The translations under genes were made by a program, and so were the position numbers. DNA of 64,000 nt from Mucilaginibacter yixingensis (GTDB lineage: Bacteria > Bacteroidota > Bacteroidia > Sphingobacteriales > Sphingobacteriaceae): contig NZ_CP160205.1 of NCBI RefSeq assembly GCF_041080815.1, positions 5,270,001 to 5,334,000 of the forward strand. Direction: 5' to 3'. The stretch's first letter is position 1; the number at the start of each line of letters is the position of its first letter. The notes beneath the pieces were generated by a model. It saw nothing but the letters and a program-made list of their open reading frames with translations, made no database searches and was not told where the DNA came from. Below, one piece after another: positions 23,203 through 31,727 of this stretch.

Positions 23203-24351
23203 ATGAAAAGAATCCTGCTGGCAATGGCGCTTTTATCGGCCGTGCCTGTTTTTGCTCAGAAAAAGCCTAAAGACAATACCCCAAAATCATTCGATCTGCT
23301 CATCGGTACTTATACCACCGGCGAGAGTAAAGGCATTTACGTTTATCGTTTTTATACCGAAACCGGCGCTACGGCTTATTTGAATGAAGTGGATGGTATT
23401 GATAATCCATCATACCTGTGCGTTGCTGCCAATAATCATTTTGTTTACTCGGTGAACGAGGTGGGTACCGAGCGTAAGGGCAGCGTGAGCTCGTTTTCTT
23501 TCGACCCGAAAGAAGGACGCATCGCCTTGCTGAACAAGCAACCGTCTACCGGTACCGGTCCGTGCTACATTTCTATTGATAAAGCGCAGAAGCATGTTTT
23601 TGTGGCTAACTATGCCAGCGGTGCGCTTTCTGTATTGCCGATTGCTAAAGATGGTACCTTGCTGCCGGTGGTGCAAACCATTCAGGATGCTGGTACAGGT
23701 CCTAACAAGGCCCGTCAGGAAGGACCGCACGTGCATACGGCGGTGCTGTCGCCAGATGAAAAGTATTTGCTGTATACCGATCTGGGTACCGATAAGCTGA
23801 ACATCTATCGCTACAAGCCGTCGCAACCGCAACCGTTAACCCCGGCCGATCCATCCGTTGTGAAAGTGCTAGGCGGTCATGGTCCGCGACATATTGATTT
23901 TACGCCCGACCGTAAGTTTATGTACCTGATTACCGAAATGGGTGGCGTGATTTATGTTTACGATTACAACAAAGGTGAGCCCAAACAACTTGAAGCTATC
24001 AGCATAGTGGCCGATGGTTTTAAAGGTGCAGTAGGCGCGGCGGATATCCATGTATCGCCCGACGGCAAGTTTCTTTATGCCACCAATCGTGGTGACGCTA
24101 ACGAGATTGTGGTTTTTGCGATTAATCCTGATACCGGCAGCCTGACCTTTGTTGAACGCAAACCAAGCATGGGCAAAACCCCACGCAACTTTGTGATTGA
24201 TCCAACTGGTAATTTCCTGCTGGTAGCCAATCAGATGAGTGACGATATTTATGTTTACAAGCGCGATAAAGCAACCGGTAAACTGACGCTGACGCGTAAT
24301 AAGATCAGTGTAGGTAATCCGTCTTGTTTGAAATTTACGCCTGCGGAGTAA
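23203..24351 (+). CDS. secreted lactonase-family seven-bladed beta-propeller protein
   Basis: A 382-residue protein with a signal peptide (MKRILLAMALLSAVPVFAQ). The rest is a repeated beta-propeller: LLIGTYTTGESKGIYVYRF opens the first blade, and VSPDGKFLYATNRG and DPTGNFLLVANQMSDDIYVY are typical later blades. This is the 6-phosphogluconolactonase (Pgl/YbhE-like) fold. The export signal argues against a role in the cytoplasmic pentose phosphate pathway; relatives in Bacteroidota are periplasmic lactonases with unknown substrates. The start at 23203 gives the signal; an upstream extension would be translated from a repeat. It converges with ilvE over a strong shared terminator. Confidence 0.86.
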   Translation: MKRILLAMALLSAVPVFAQKKPKDNTPKSFDLLIGTYTTGESKGIYVYRFYTETGATAYLNEVDGIDNPSYLCVAANNHFVYSVNEVGTERKGSVSSFSFDPKEGRIALLNKQPSTGTGPCYISIDKAQKHVFVANYASGALSVLPIAKDGTLLPVVQTIQDAGTGPNKARQEGPHVHTAVLSPDEKYLLYTDLGTDKLNIYRYKPSQPQPLTPADPSVVKVLGGHGPRHIDFTPDRKFMYLITEMGGVIYVYDYNKGEPKQLEAISIVADGFKGAVGAADIHVSPDGKFLYATNRGDANEIVVFAINPDTGSLTFVERKPSMGKTPRNFVIDPTGNFLLVANQMSDDIYVYKRDKATGKLTLTRNKISVGNPSCLKFTPAE

Positions 24352-24360
24352 AAAACAATT

Positions 24361-24483
24361 TGTCATTGCGAGGAACGAAGCAATCTCGTCTGAGGACATT
24401 TGGCCATGATTAACGGCCATGCATGTGACGGGATTGCTTCGTCACTCCTGCCCGCTTTCCTCTGCCGTTCCTCGCAATGACAA
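24361..24483. repeat. GTCATTGCGAGGAACGAAGCAATCTC long inverted repeat
   Basis: The left arm GTCATTGCGAGGAACGAAGC, then AATCTCGTC, pairs imperfectly with the right arm GATTGCTTCGTCACT...GTTCCTCGCAATGAC. A GGCCATGATTAACGGCCATG hairpin lies at the tip. Full copies recur at 30503-30631 and 41503-41650; fragments are at 6212, 10123, 26761 and 60041. Confidence 0.85.
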
Positions 24484-24496
24484 AAGATATATAAAA

Positions 24497-24537
24497 ACAA
24501 GAAAGGCGCTTCAACGAAGCGCCTTTCTTGTTTTATT
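24497..24537. terminator. bidirectional terminator between the lactonase and ilvE
   Basis: A perfect 16-bp stem, ACAAGAAAGGCGCTTC (24497-24512) with GAAGCGCCTTTCTTGT (24516-24531), has an AAC loop and a T-rich tail. The A-rich left arm gives a T-rich tail on the other strand too. It serves both convergent genes. Confidence 0.88.
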
Positions 24538-24550
24538 TCAAATCCTGAGG

Positions 24551-25618
24551 TTACCCAACCAGAAAATTCCAGTTGTGCGTATCAGGCGCCTCGCCGTAGC
24601 GGATGGCGTTTAGGGTTTTTAATACTTTTTGAGAGAACTCGCGGGTGCTTGGATCACTCATCGGGTAATCTACACCATCGTAGTGCATAGCGCCTACCGG
24701 GGCAATGGTAGCAGCAGTACCGGCACCAAAGGCATCTGTCAGGCTGCCGTTTTTGGCGCCTTCAACCACCTCGGCAATAGATACGCGGCGTTCTTCAACC
24801 GGCATACCCCAATCGCGGGCCAGGGCTATTACCGTGTCGCGGGTTACACCATCCAGAATGGTATCGCGGGTTGATGGGGTTACCAACTTGCCGTCTAGTA
24901 CAAACATTACGTTGGCTGCGCCCATTTCTTCTACGTACAGGTGCTCTTTGGCATCGGTCCAGATCAGCTGATCAAAACCTTCTTCGGCCGCTCTTTTAAA
25001 TGGCTCCATAGAACCACCGTAGTTGCCGGCTGCTTTGGCATAACCAAAACCACCTTCGGCAGAACGAGTATAATGGCTCTCAAACTTCACACGCAGTGGT
25101 TTTGAGAAGTAAGCACCCACTGGGCAGCACAACACAATAAATTTATACGTTTTTGATGGCGACACGCCCAGGTATGGGTCTGTAGCAAACATAAACGGAC
25201 GGATATAAAGCGAGTGACCAGGAGCCGTAGGGATCCACTCGCGCTCCAAATCAACCAGGGCAGCAATGCTGTTCACAAAAATATCTTCCGGCAGTTGCGG
25301 CATGCACAGCCTGTCGGCACTTTTGTTAAAGCGTGAGGCATTTTTGTCCGGACGGAAAATGGTGACCTTTCCGTCGGCGTGTTTATATGCTTTCAGTCCT
25401 TCAAAAAAGGCCTGTCCGTAGTGCAGGGCAGAAATAGCAGGGCTCAGTTCCAGCGGGCCGTAAGGGACAATCTGGAAATTTTTCCATTCGCCATCAGCAT
25501 AATCGACGACCAGCATGTGGTCGGTGAATATTTGCCCGAAAGGCAGGTTACTGAAATCTGTTTGTGCTAAACGCGATTGTTGCGTCTTCGTGATCTTGAT
25601 GTCCAGCGTATCAGTCAT
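24551..25618 (-). CDS. ilvE: branched-chain amino acid aminotransferase
   Basis: A 355-residue fold-type IV PLP enzyme. The Schiff-base lysine is K195 in FGYAKAAGNYGGS. HYGQAFFEGLKAY, LYIRPFMFAT and EEMGAANVMFV are typical of the eukaryote-like class of BCATs. It transfers amino groups between Leu/Ile/Val and 2-oxoglutarate, in both synthesis and breakdown. The start at 25618 (MTDTLDIKITK) is preferred over a longer frame from 25678, which adds a hydrophobic tail not seen in this enzyme. No other ilv gene is nearby. Confidence 0.93.
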   Translation of the reverse strand: MTDTLDIKITKTQQSRLAQTDFSNLPFGQIFTDHMLVVDYADGEWKNFQIVPYGPLELSPAISALHYGQAFFEGLKAYKHADGKVTIFRPDKNASRFNKSADRLCMPQLPEDIFVNSIAALVDLEREWIPTAPGHSLYIRPFMFATDPYLGVSPSKTYKFIVLCCPVGAYFSKPLRVKFESHYTRSAEGGFGYAKAAGNYGGSMEPFKRAAEEGFDQLIWTDAKEHLYVEEMGAANVMFVLDGKLVTPSTRDTILDGVTRDTVIALARDWGMPVEERRVSIAEVVEGAKNGSLTDAFGAGTAATIAPVGAMHYDGVDYPMSDPSTREFSQKVLKTLNAIRYGEAPDTHNWNFLVG

Positions 25619-25761
25619 GACTTTATGAAAAAAGATGTGAATAAATGAGATGGGCAATGTAGCATTTTTTGGCCACAAGGTTTGTAATCCTTTAGTAAAT
25701 AATGACGTATATGGTGTTATTTAGAACTTTTTCTAGTAAGCCCCCTTGCAACAATGCTCAG

Positions 25762-25785
25762 TAATTCCCCCTTCAGGGGGTTAGA
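25762..25785 (-). repeat. C/G-rich boundary repeat on the kynA stop codon
   Basis: On the minus strand the stop TAA (25783-25781) continues directly as CCCCCTGAAGGGGGAATTAC. The hairpin CCCCCTGAAGGGGG starts at the base after the stop. A second AAGGGGGCTTAC lies a little further downstream. Confidence 0.75.
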
Positions 25786-26731
25786 GCGCTAAAGCATCTT
25801 CCACCCAACCCTTACCCCAGTTTTCTATTTCCTCTGCGCTCCACAGGTCAGGGTAAAAAATACGTTTCTGGAAACGCGGCGGCAAATACTTCTGCCAGTT
25901 GGTTCCACCGGTGGCCTTGATCTCTTCGGGCTCGCGGTGGAGGTAGCGAACGGCAGATTTATAATGCACCAGCGGCCAGTTTACGTTTACATGCACATCA
26001 AAGCTGCGCAGCTGGCTTTTTAGCTCAGGAGTATTCTGCCCATTGGCGGCCAGTTGTTGATAAAGCTTATTGAAATTGCTGGTGATGTTGGCCTTGCCCA
26101 GATTAATAAATGTTTGGGCGTATTTCTTTTCAAATTGCTTGATTGTGAGTGTTTTCTTGCCGGTTGATAGTTCGGTAGCGCCAAATTTCCAGTAGATGTA
26201 TTCAAACTGTTCTTCAATGGTGGCTACGCGGAGTTCCTGTCGCTTGTCTTTAGCTATCAGGTTGATGAAATCTGTAGCGTAGATCTCGATCATCCGGTAC
26301 TGGCCCGACTGAAATCCGCTGGCCGGCAGTAGCGACATGCGGAATTTTAGAAATTGCTCTTTCTCCATCCCATCCACCATAATGCTGAACGATTGCGTAA
26401 GCGCATCAAAATAACGGTTGACGCGTTTTAGCCGTGTGGTAAAAAACTCCGCTGTTAATTGCTCATTGCCGGCAATCTGTTTGCACTCATGCAGCACCAG
26501 CTTAAAATACAGCTCTGTAATCTGATGATACATGATGAAGATCTCCTCATCAGGGAACGGTGTTTTAGGGTTTTGGAGACTGAGCAGGGTATCCAGGTGG
26601 ATGTAATCCCAATAAGTCAGGAAATCGGCATGCAGCAACCCGTCAAGATAGCTGGTCATATCCTGCCCCATAGCCTCATACTTCTGTTGCAGTTGGGCCA
26701 GACGTTCGGCAATTTCAGGCGTAATGTCCAT
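25781..26731 (-). CDS. kynA: tryptophan 2,3-dioxygenase
   Basis: A 316-residue haem dioxygenase of the TDO family. HLDTLLSLQNPK, FIMYHQITELYFKLVLHE (substrate pocket), SGFQSGQYRMIE and, near the C-terminus, WPLVHYKSAVRYL (likely haem-ligand His) are recognisable. It opens the indole ring of tryptophan to N-formylkynurenine, the first step of the kynurenine pathway toward NAD or anthranilate breakdown. No formamidase, kynureninase or kynurenine monooxygenase lies in this window, so the rest of the pathway must be elsewhere. The gene is monocistronic and its stop abuts a boundary repeat. Confidence 0.92.
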   Translation of the reverse strand: MDITPEIAERLAQLQQKYEAMGQDMTSYLDGLLHADFLTYWDYIHLDTLLSLQNPKTPFPDEEIFIMYHQITELYFKLVLHECKQIAGNEQLTAEFFTTRLKRVNRYFDALTQSFSIMVDGMEKEQFLKFRMSLLPASGFQSGQYRMIEIYATDFINLIAKDKRQELRVATIEEQFEYIYWKFGATELSTGKKTLTIKQFEKKYAQTFINLGKANITSNFNKLYQQLAANGQNTPELKSQLRSFDVHVNVNWPLVHYKSAVRYLHREPEEIKATGGTNWQKYLPPRFQKRIFYPDLWSAEEIENWGKGWVEDALAL

Positions 26732-26760
26732 ATACTAATTTAGTGATTAGTTTTAATCAG

Positions 26761-26795
26761 TTGTCATTGCAAGGAGTATCGACCAGGCAATGACA
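26761..26795 (+). repeat. GTCATTGC repeat fragment
   Basis: GTCATTGCAAGGAGTATCGA and CCAGGCAATGACATGC form a short palindrome whose ends are GTCATTGC and GCAATGAC. It is a deleted form of the 24361-24483 element. Confidence 0.6.
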
Positions 26796-26845
26796 TGCTC
26801 TTAATAAATCCAAAATCGAACATCCGAAATCTGAAATAAAAAAAT

Positions 26846-26853
26846 CATCTTTG
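26846..26853 (+). promoter_or_regulatory. -7 box CATCTTTG upstream of the fluoride riboswitch
   Basis: CATCTTTG differs from TAnnTTTG at one position. It ends 13 nt before the first paired base of the riboswitch, so the predicted transcript would start just upstream of the aptamer. Confidence 0.5.
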
Positions 26854-26864
26854 CACCGTACTAA

Positions 26865-26918
26865 CAAGGCGATGGTTGCCGCCTAATTGAACCGCCCTCA
26901 AAAGCTAATGCGCCTACC
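26865..26918 (+). ncRNA. fluoride riboswitch (crcB motif)
   Basis: The sequence AGGCGATGGTTGCCGCCT gives the P1-type stem AGGCG/CGCCT with loop ATGGTTGC. The joining stretch ends GAACCGCC, like the conserved AAACxGCC. The 3' conserved block GCTAATGCGCCTACC matches the GCTRATGxCTCCTACC block of known crcB riboswitches. The loop GGT(T)GC can pair with GCGCC (five pairs, one bulged T), the expected pseudoknot. It lies 34 bp before a CLC antiporter gene with the fluoride-type filter. The expression platform is not obvious; no terminator is seen, so translational control is more likely. Confidence 0.85.
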
Positions 26919-26951
26919 CGGATAAATTTTCATTTATTTGCAAGTAGCGTT

Positions 26952-28235
26952 ATGTTTAAAAAAGTCATCAACCAAAATCTTCCGTTTTTTCGTTATCTCA
27001 TCCGCTGGACTTTGTTGTCCATCCCCGTTGCCATTGCCATTGGCAGCATGGTAGCCCTGTTTTTGTGGTTGCTTACCTGGGCCATCAACTTTAGGTTTGG
27101 GCATAAGTGGCTGCTGTATTTGCTGCCGGTTGCGGGTGTGCTCATCCATTTTTTGTATAAGCTTTACGGTGCCTCGGCAGAGAAAGGCAATAACCTGATC
27201 ATCGACGAGATTCACGAACCCGGCGCAGGCGTGCCCCGCCGCATGGCCCCGCTTATTTTGGTTACTACAGTAATTACCCACTTGTTCGGTGGCTCTGCCG
27301 GGCGCGAGGGTACGGCCGTGCAAATTGGCGGCAGTTTGGCTAATTTGTTTGCCGGATGGTTCAAGCTCAATCAGGCTGATAAACAAATGCTGCTTACCGC
27401 TGGCATTGCCGCAGGGTTTGGGGCGGTTTTCGGTACGCCGTTAACGGGCACCATCTTCGCCCTGGAGGTGCTGACCATCGGTCGCATTAAGTATGATTCG
27501 CTATTGCCCTGTCTTATTGCCGGTCTGGTGGGCGATGCGACGGTATCTGCGTGGGGTATTATGCACACACAATATCATATTGGTAATGTAGAGGCCGGTC
27601 AGTTATTCTACGGGCACCAACTGCATGTAAACGTATGGTTGTTGTTAAAAACCATTGTAGCCTCAGCGGTATTTGGGCTGGCGGCTTATACATTTGCCAA
27701 AACAGCGCATGCCGTTAAAGGCATTTCTAACAAATACATTAAAATTAAATGGCTCACCCCGGTTTGCGGTGGTGTTATCATCATCCTGCTCACGGTTATT
27801 TTGGGTAAGCCCGATTATCTGAGCCTGGGTGTAAGCCCCGAGTATCCTGGCGCGGTAACCATTGTATCGGCCTTCCGGCCCGGCGGTGCCGATTTCTTCA
27901 GCTGGCTGTGGAAATTGCTTTATACCACCATTACGCTGGGTACCGGTTTTAAAGGCGGCGAAGTAACCCCGTTGTTTTACGTTGGTGCAACCCTGGGCAA
28001 CACGCTGGCTACGCTAATGAGTGCGCCGGTAAGTCTTTTTGCGGCGCTGGGTTTTATTGCGGTTTTTGCCGGGGCAACCAACACGCCGCTGGCCTGCACT
28101 ATTATGGGTATTGAGTTGTTTGGCGGCGAGTATGCGCTGTTTTATGCAGTAGCCTGTTTTACAGCCTACTTTTTTAGCGGCAATACCGGTATTTATAGCG
28201 CGCAACGTTGGCTCACCCCTAAAACTGTTGAATAA
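26952..28235 (+). CDS. CLC-type anion/proton antiporter, fluoride-specific (CLC-F, EriC-F) subclass
   Basis: A 427-residue membrane protein of the CLC family with about ten hydrophobic segments. The motif that is GSGIP in chloride CLCs reads GNNLI here (79-83), the replacement described for one group of fluoride CLCs. The gating glutamate is E119 in GSAGREGTAVQ, and GFKGGEVTPLF is the second filter segment. These proteins export fluoride in exchange for protons and protect the cell from fluoride toxicity. The upstream crcB riboswitch supports this reading strongly. The next gene, uspA, is 83 bp downstream and probably shares the transcript. A chloride CLC is the alternative but does not fit the filter or the riboswitch. 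Confidence 0.9.
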   Translation: MFKKVINQNLPFFRYLIRWTLLSIPVAIAIGSMVALFLWLLTWAINFRFGHKWLLYLLPVAGVLIHFLYKLYGASAEKGNNLIIDEIHEPGAGVPRRMAPLILVTTVITHLFGGSAGREGTAVQIGGSLANLFAGWFKLNQADKQMLLTAGIAAGFGAVFGTPLTGTIFALEVLTIGRIKYDSLLPCLIAGLVGDATVSAWGIMHTQYHIGNVEAGQLFYGHQLHVNVWLLLKTIVASAVFGLAAYTFAKTAHAVKGISNKYIKIKWLTPVCGGVIIILLTVILGKPDYLSLGVSPEYPGAVTIVSAFRPGGADFFSWLWKLLYTTITLGTGFKGGEVTPLFYVGATLGNTLATLMSAPVSLFAALGFIAVFAGATNTPLACTIMGIELFGGEYALFYAVACFTAYFFSGNTGIYSAQRWLTPKTVE

Positions 28236-28318
28236 AAAAGCAGCTTGATTATCAGTGTGCCTATGCAAACAAATTGCGCTTTTATTGTTTATTCAGGTAA
28301 GTATATAATAGCCTAAAC

Positions 28319-28792
28319 ATGAAAAAGATTTTAATAGGCGTGGATGATAGCAAGTTTGCCGACCATGCCATAGCATACGGGTTTGAACTGGCTCAGAAAT
28401 TGGGCGCTGCGGTAGGGTTGGTGCATGTGATACAACCAGTGCCAATGATGGAAGCAACAGATACAGGCGTGGGCATGCCCATAGAGGGCGTTGTGAACTA
28501 CGTGGCCCCAGAGTTAATGGACCTGCAACAGCAGGGCTCTGAAAACATGATTGACCGCGTAATAACAAAATATGGTCATGGCGAGGATATCTCTCACTTT
28601 ACCGAATTTGGACCAACGGCCGAGGGTATTGTTGATTGCGCCAAGAAGTTTCATGCCGATATGATTGTGGTGGGTACACACAGCCGCACCGGTTTAGACC
28701 GTCTGTTTATGGGGAGCGTAGCCGAGCATGTGGTGCGCTACTCGCCCGTACCGGTAATTGTTGTGCCGATGCCAAAAGAAGAAGAAAAGTAG
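28319..28792 (+). CDS. universal stress protein, UspA family
   Basis: A 157-residue UspA-fold protein. It begins MKKILIGVDDSKFADHAIAY with the first strand and an Asp near the nucleotide site. The C-terminal ATP-binding loop is VGTHSRTGLDRLFMGSVAEH (G-x2-G-x9-G-S), so it belongs to the ATP-binding class. Usp genes are known members of fluoride-riboswitch regulons, and this gene follows the CLC-F gene in the same direction after 83 bp with no terminator between, so it is probably induced by fluoride too. Its biochemical role is unknown. Confidence 0.87.
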   Translation: MKKILIGVDDSKFADHAIAYGFELAQKLGAAVGLVHVIQPVPMMEATDTGVGMPIEGVVNYVAPELMDLQQQGSENMIDRVITKYGHGEDISHFTEFGPTAEGIVDCAKKFHADMIVVGTHSRTGLDRLFMGSVAEHVVRYSPVPVIVVPMPKEEEK

Positions 28793-28885
28793 ATTTGATG
28801 ACTAGGGCTGGTAATTTGATTGTCATGGATAGAGGCTACCTGGGCATTTTGACAAACATTTAACACACAATCAACATCACACAGA

Positions 28886-28893
28886 TACCTTTG
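28886..28893 (+). promoter_or_regulatory. -7 box TACCTTTG of the old-yellow-enzyme gene, predicted leaderless
   Basis: An exact TAnnTTTG box ends 5 nt before the ATG at 28899. Confidence 0.65.
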
Positions 28894-28898
28894 GCGGC

Positions 28899-29972
28899 AT
28901 GACATCGCATCTATTTACTCCTTTTAACTTAAAATCGATACAGTTACGCAACCGCGTAGTGATATCGCCTATGTGCGAGTACTCGTCTGTTGACGGTTTC
29001 GCTAATAACTGGCACCTGGTACACTTGGGTGCATTTGCCACCGGCGGCGCCGGACTGATTATTACAGAGGCGGCGGCCATATCGCCCGAGGGCCGCATCA
29101 GCTTTGCCGATCTGGGGATATATAAAGACGAGCACATCGCCAAACTAAAAGAGATTACTGATTTTATACATGAGCACGGCGCGGTGGCTGGTATACAACT
29201 GGCACATGCCGGCCGTAAAGGCAGCCATCACCAGCCGTGGAACGGTGGTGCACAAATCCCGTCAGACCAGCCTAATGGTTGGAAAAATGTAGCACCGAGC
29301 GCTATCCCCTTCCAGCCAGGAAACGAAGCGCCCATAGAGCTGGATAAAGCAGGCATAGAAAAAGTTAAGGCCGATTTCAAGGCGGCGGCATCCCGCGCGT
29401 TGCAAGCTGGATTTAAGCTGATAGAACTACACGGCGCACATGGCTACCTGATCAACCAGTTCCTCTCCCCCATCAGCAATCATCGTACGGATGAGTATGG
29501 CGGCTCGTTTGAAAATCGAACTCGTTTGCTGTTGGAAATTGTAGAGGGCATTAAAGAAGTATGGCCGGCAGACCTGCCGCTGCTGGTGCGCCTTTCTGTG
29601 AGCGAGTGGACCGAAGGCGGCTGGACCGTTGATGAGTCCATCGCGTTAGCAAAGTTGTTAAAAGCCGAGGGTGTTGACCTGATTGATTGCTCAAGCGCGG
29701 GTAACGTGTATGGTGCAAAAATTAATGTGAAACCCGGTTACCAGGTGCCTTTTGCTGAAGCGGTGCGCCATGGTGCAGACATTGCTACCGGTGCTGTAGG
29801 CCTGATTACCAGCGCGCAACAAGCCGAGGATATTATAAAGGCCCGTCAGGCCGATCTGGTTTTTATTGCCCGTGAGGCCCTGCGCGATCCGCACTTTGCC
29901 CTGCGTGCAGCGCATCAGCTTGGTGCAGAAATTAAATGGCCGGTGCAATATGAGCGCGCTAAGTGGCATTAA
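28899..29972 (+). CDS. NADH:flavin oxidoreductase of the old yellow enzyme family (YqjM-like)
   Basis: A 357-residue FMN TIM-barrel ene-reductase. PMCEYSS holds C26 and Y28, the pair typical of the YqjM (thermophilic-like) branch. The substrate-binding pair is in LHGAHGYLINQFLSP, HAGRKGSHHQPW is conserved, and the C-terminal phosphate-binding part is present (TGAVGLITSAQQAEDI, FIAREALRDPHFAL). Such enzymes reduce activated C=C bonds with NAD(P)H and often serve in electrophile detoxification. The OsmC gene follows 44 bp downstream, so the pair may act together in oxidative or electrophile stress. Confidence 0.93.
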   Translation: MTSHLFTPFNLKSIQLRNRVVISPMCEYSSVDGFANNWHLVHLGAFATGGAGLIITEAAAISPEGRISFADLGIYKDEHIAKLKEITDFIHEHGAVAGIQLAHAGRKGSHHQPWNGGAQIPSDQPNGWKNVAPSAIPFQPGNEAPIELDKAGIEKVKADFKAAASRALQAGFKLIELHGAHGYLINQFLSPISNHRTDEYGGSFENRTRLLLEIVEGIKEVWPADLPLLVRLSVSEWTEGGWTVDESIALAKLLKAEGVDLIDCSSAGNVYGAKINVKPGYQVPFAEAVRHGADIATGAVGLITSAQQAEDIIKARQADLVFIAREALRDPHFALRAAHQLGAEIKWPVQYERAKWH

Positions 29973-30016
29973 ACACTTATCTTTATAACAAATACATCTT
30001 AAATCACTCAAGAACC

Positions 30017-30436
30017 ATGAAAAGAACCGCGAAAGCACATTGGAACGGTACCCTGAAAGACGGCCAGGGCGAACTGAGCACTCAAAGCACTACCTTAAAC
30101 AACACCCAGTACTCTTTCAAAACCCGTTTTGAATCTGGCGTGGGCACCAACCCTGAAGAGCTGCTTGCTGCTGCACATGCAGGCTGTTTTACTATGGCTG
30201 TAGGTGCTGTTCTAACTCAGGCAGGCTTTACCCCTGGCGACTTGAACACCGAGGCTATCCTTGACCTGGATATGGCTAACCTGACCATCACCGGCATTCA
30301 CCTGGAACTTACCGGCGCTGCCATTGACGGTGTTGACGAAGCTAAATTCAAAGAAATTGCAGAAGGTGCAAAAGCAAACTGTATCATTTCAAAAGCACTG
30401 AGTGTGCCAATTACGCTAAACGTTACTTACGCATAA
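30017..30436 (+). CDS. OsmC-family peroxiredoxin
   Basis: A 139-residue OsmC/Ohr-type protein. The two redox cysteines are in AAAHAGCFTMAV (about C58) and EGAKANCIISKAL (about C122). TNPEELLAAAHAGCF is the classic OsmC motif. It reduces organic hydroperoxides; the OsmC branch is favoured over Ohr by the short length and N-terminus (KRTAKAHWNGTLKDG). I chose the start at 30017 over an earlier in-frame ATG at 29963, inside the 3' end of the preceding gene. A strong terminator follows. Confidence 0.92.
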   Translation: MKRTAKAHWNGTLKDGQGELSTQSTTLNNTQYSFKTRFESGVGTNPEELLAAAHAGCFTMAVGAVLTQAGFTPGDLNTEAILDLDMANLTITGIHLELTGAAIDGVDEAKFKEIAEGAKANCIISKALSVPITLNVTYA

Positions 30437-30450
30437 GTAATAGCTTAATG

Positions 30451-30491
30451 CAACAAAAAAGGGTGGCCGGTTGGGTCACCCTTTTTTGTTG
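30451..30491. terminator. terminator after the osmC-like gene
   Basis: CAACAAAAAAGGGTG (30451-30465) and CACCCTTTTTTGTTG (30477-30491) form a perfect 15-bp stem around an 11-nt loop, with a built-in T-run. It can also work for the opposite strand. Confidence 0.85.
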
Positions 30492-30502
30492 GTATGTCCG
30501 TC

Positions 30503-30631
30503 TGTCATTGCGAGGAGTAGGGTGAGGATGCGTGTCAGGGACGACGAAGCAATCTCGTCGCATGTGTAAGTGAGCGACGAGGTTGCTTCGTCACCCTTCC
30601 CCACGGGGCCATTTTGTTCCTCGCAATGACA
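30503..30631. repeat. GTCATTGCGAGGA long inverted repeat, full copy
   Basis: GTCATTGCGAGGAGTAGGGT...GACGAAGCAATCTCGTCG on the left pairs imperfectly with CGACGAGGTTGCTTCGTCAC...GTTCCTCGCAATGAC on the right. It lies between the convergent osmC-like and SGNH genes, as at 24361 and 41503 where genes also converge. Confidence 0.85.
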
Positions 30632-30638
30632 AAGTTTA

Positions 30639-31724
30639 TTAGTTGCTTATTTTTGCATTCTCCCGTGCCATCTCCTTATTAAACGCATCTAGCCAAACAT
30701 GCTCGCCAAACAGCGTCCAATGTGTATCAGAACGGCTGTAAATCTTGTCTTTATCCGGGTTGTTGCTAAACAGGTGGTAGCTATCAAACACGCGCAGTTT
30801 CAGGTTCGGGTTACCCTGCACGCGCTGGATGATGTGGTTGTAAGTCATTCCGTTTAGGTTAGGACAAAGCACGCTTACCGGGTTAGGGATAATGGCCAGG
30901 TAAACCTCGTCAAAACCCTGATGCTTATAGTTTTCATAAACTTTATTCAGGTTGCTCACCACGTCGTTCACTTGTGCGTCGGTTACTTTTTTAAAGGAGC
31001 TTTCGCGGTGGGTGCTGTCAGCTGTGGTATTGTAGAACAGGTATTTTTCATCGGGACTTACCACCACATCGGGTGCGGTACGGTTAAACCATTTGTAGGT
31101 TATCCAGGCTTTAAATTCTTTTATCGGGGTAAGGAAACGGTAGTCCCACAGGTTAAACTCAAAGTTGGCGTCTGCATCCTTCATGTTAAAGTTAAAGTGG
31201 AAACCTTTCTTGCGGCGACTGGCAGTTTCCAGCAGCGAGGTATCTTCGCCTGGCTTCAGCACGTGGATGGCTTTGCTTAGGTATTCAACGTTATTCAATA
31301 CAGGTAAAACGTTGCGCTCATTAGCCTCAATAACAATAATATTTCGGGCTGTGGGGTCAAATCGCACCGGTAGCTGATCGAAAAAGTTGGATGCTGCGTA
31401 GCCACTTTGGCTGGCGCCGCATAAATTGGCCGGGTTTTTAAATACATCCCAGGTATAACTGTCGCTCACCGCGTAAACATGCAGGTTGCGGGCAGTGCCC
31501 TCGCAGGCTGCTTTGGCGGGTGTTATTTGGCCATGAGGCGTGTTTTTAAACTGGGGCAGGTAACTCATGCCATATAAATCGCCGTGATTGTATTTATCAG
31601 ATCCCCACCAGCTCTCGCTTGCATATTTAGCCTGGGCGGGGAAGTGGGTCAGGTCATCAACCGAACTGATGATGAACACGGCCAGCGTGAGTATTAAAAC
31701 AATATATCCAAAGGCTTTTCTCAT
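30639..31724 (-). CDS. AlgX/AlgJ-like SGNH-type acetyltransferase partner
   Basis: A 361-residue protein with an N-terminal membrane anchor or signal (MRKAFGYIVLILTLAVFIIS). The nucleophile-type motif is VYAVSDSYTWD and the C-terminal dyad RSDTHWTLFGEHVW. DTHWT near the end is the hallmark of AlgJ/AlgX/DltD-like SGNH proteins that place acetyl groups on exported polysaccharides. The protein should face the periplasm. It lies 3 bp after the MBOAT gene, the usual pairing: the MBOAT passes acetyl across the membrane and this protein transfers it. Which sugar is modified cannot be told. Confidence 0.82.
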   Translation of the reverse strand: MRKAFGYIVLILTLAVFIISSVDDLTHFPAQAKYASESWWGSDKYNHGDLYGMSYLPQFKNTPHGQITPAKAACEGTARNLHVYAVSDSYTWDVFKNPANLCGASQSGYAASNFFDQLPVRFDPTARNIIVIEANERNVLPVLNNVEYLSKAIHVLKPGEDTSLLETASRRKKGFHFNFNMKDADANFEFNLWDYRFLTPIKEFKAWITYKWFNRTAPDVVVSPDEKYLFYNTTADSTHRESSFKKVTDAQVNDVVSNLNKVYENYKHQGFDEVYLAIIPNPVSVLCPNLNGMTYNHIIQRVQGNPNLKLRVFDSYHLFSNNPDKDKIYSRSDTHWTLFGEHVWLDAFNKEMARENAKISN

Positions 31725-31727
31725 AAC

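Noticed and set aside
28293..28568. 91-residue minus-strand frame opposite uspA
   Set aside because: It is antisense to a clear UspA protein and shows no family motif.
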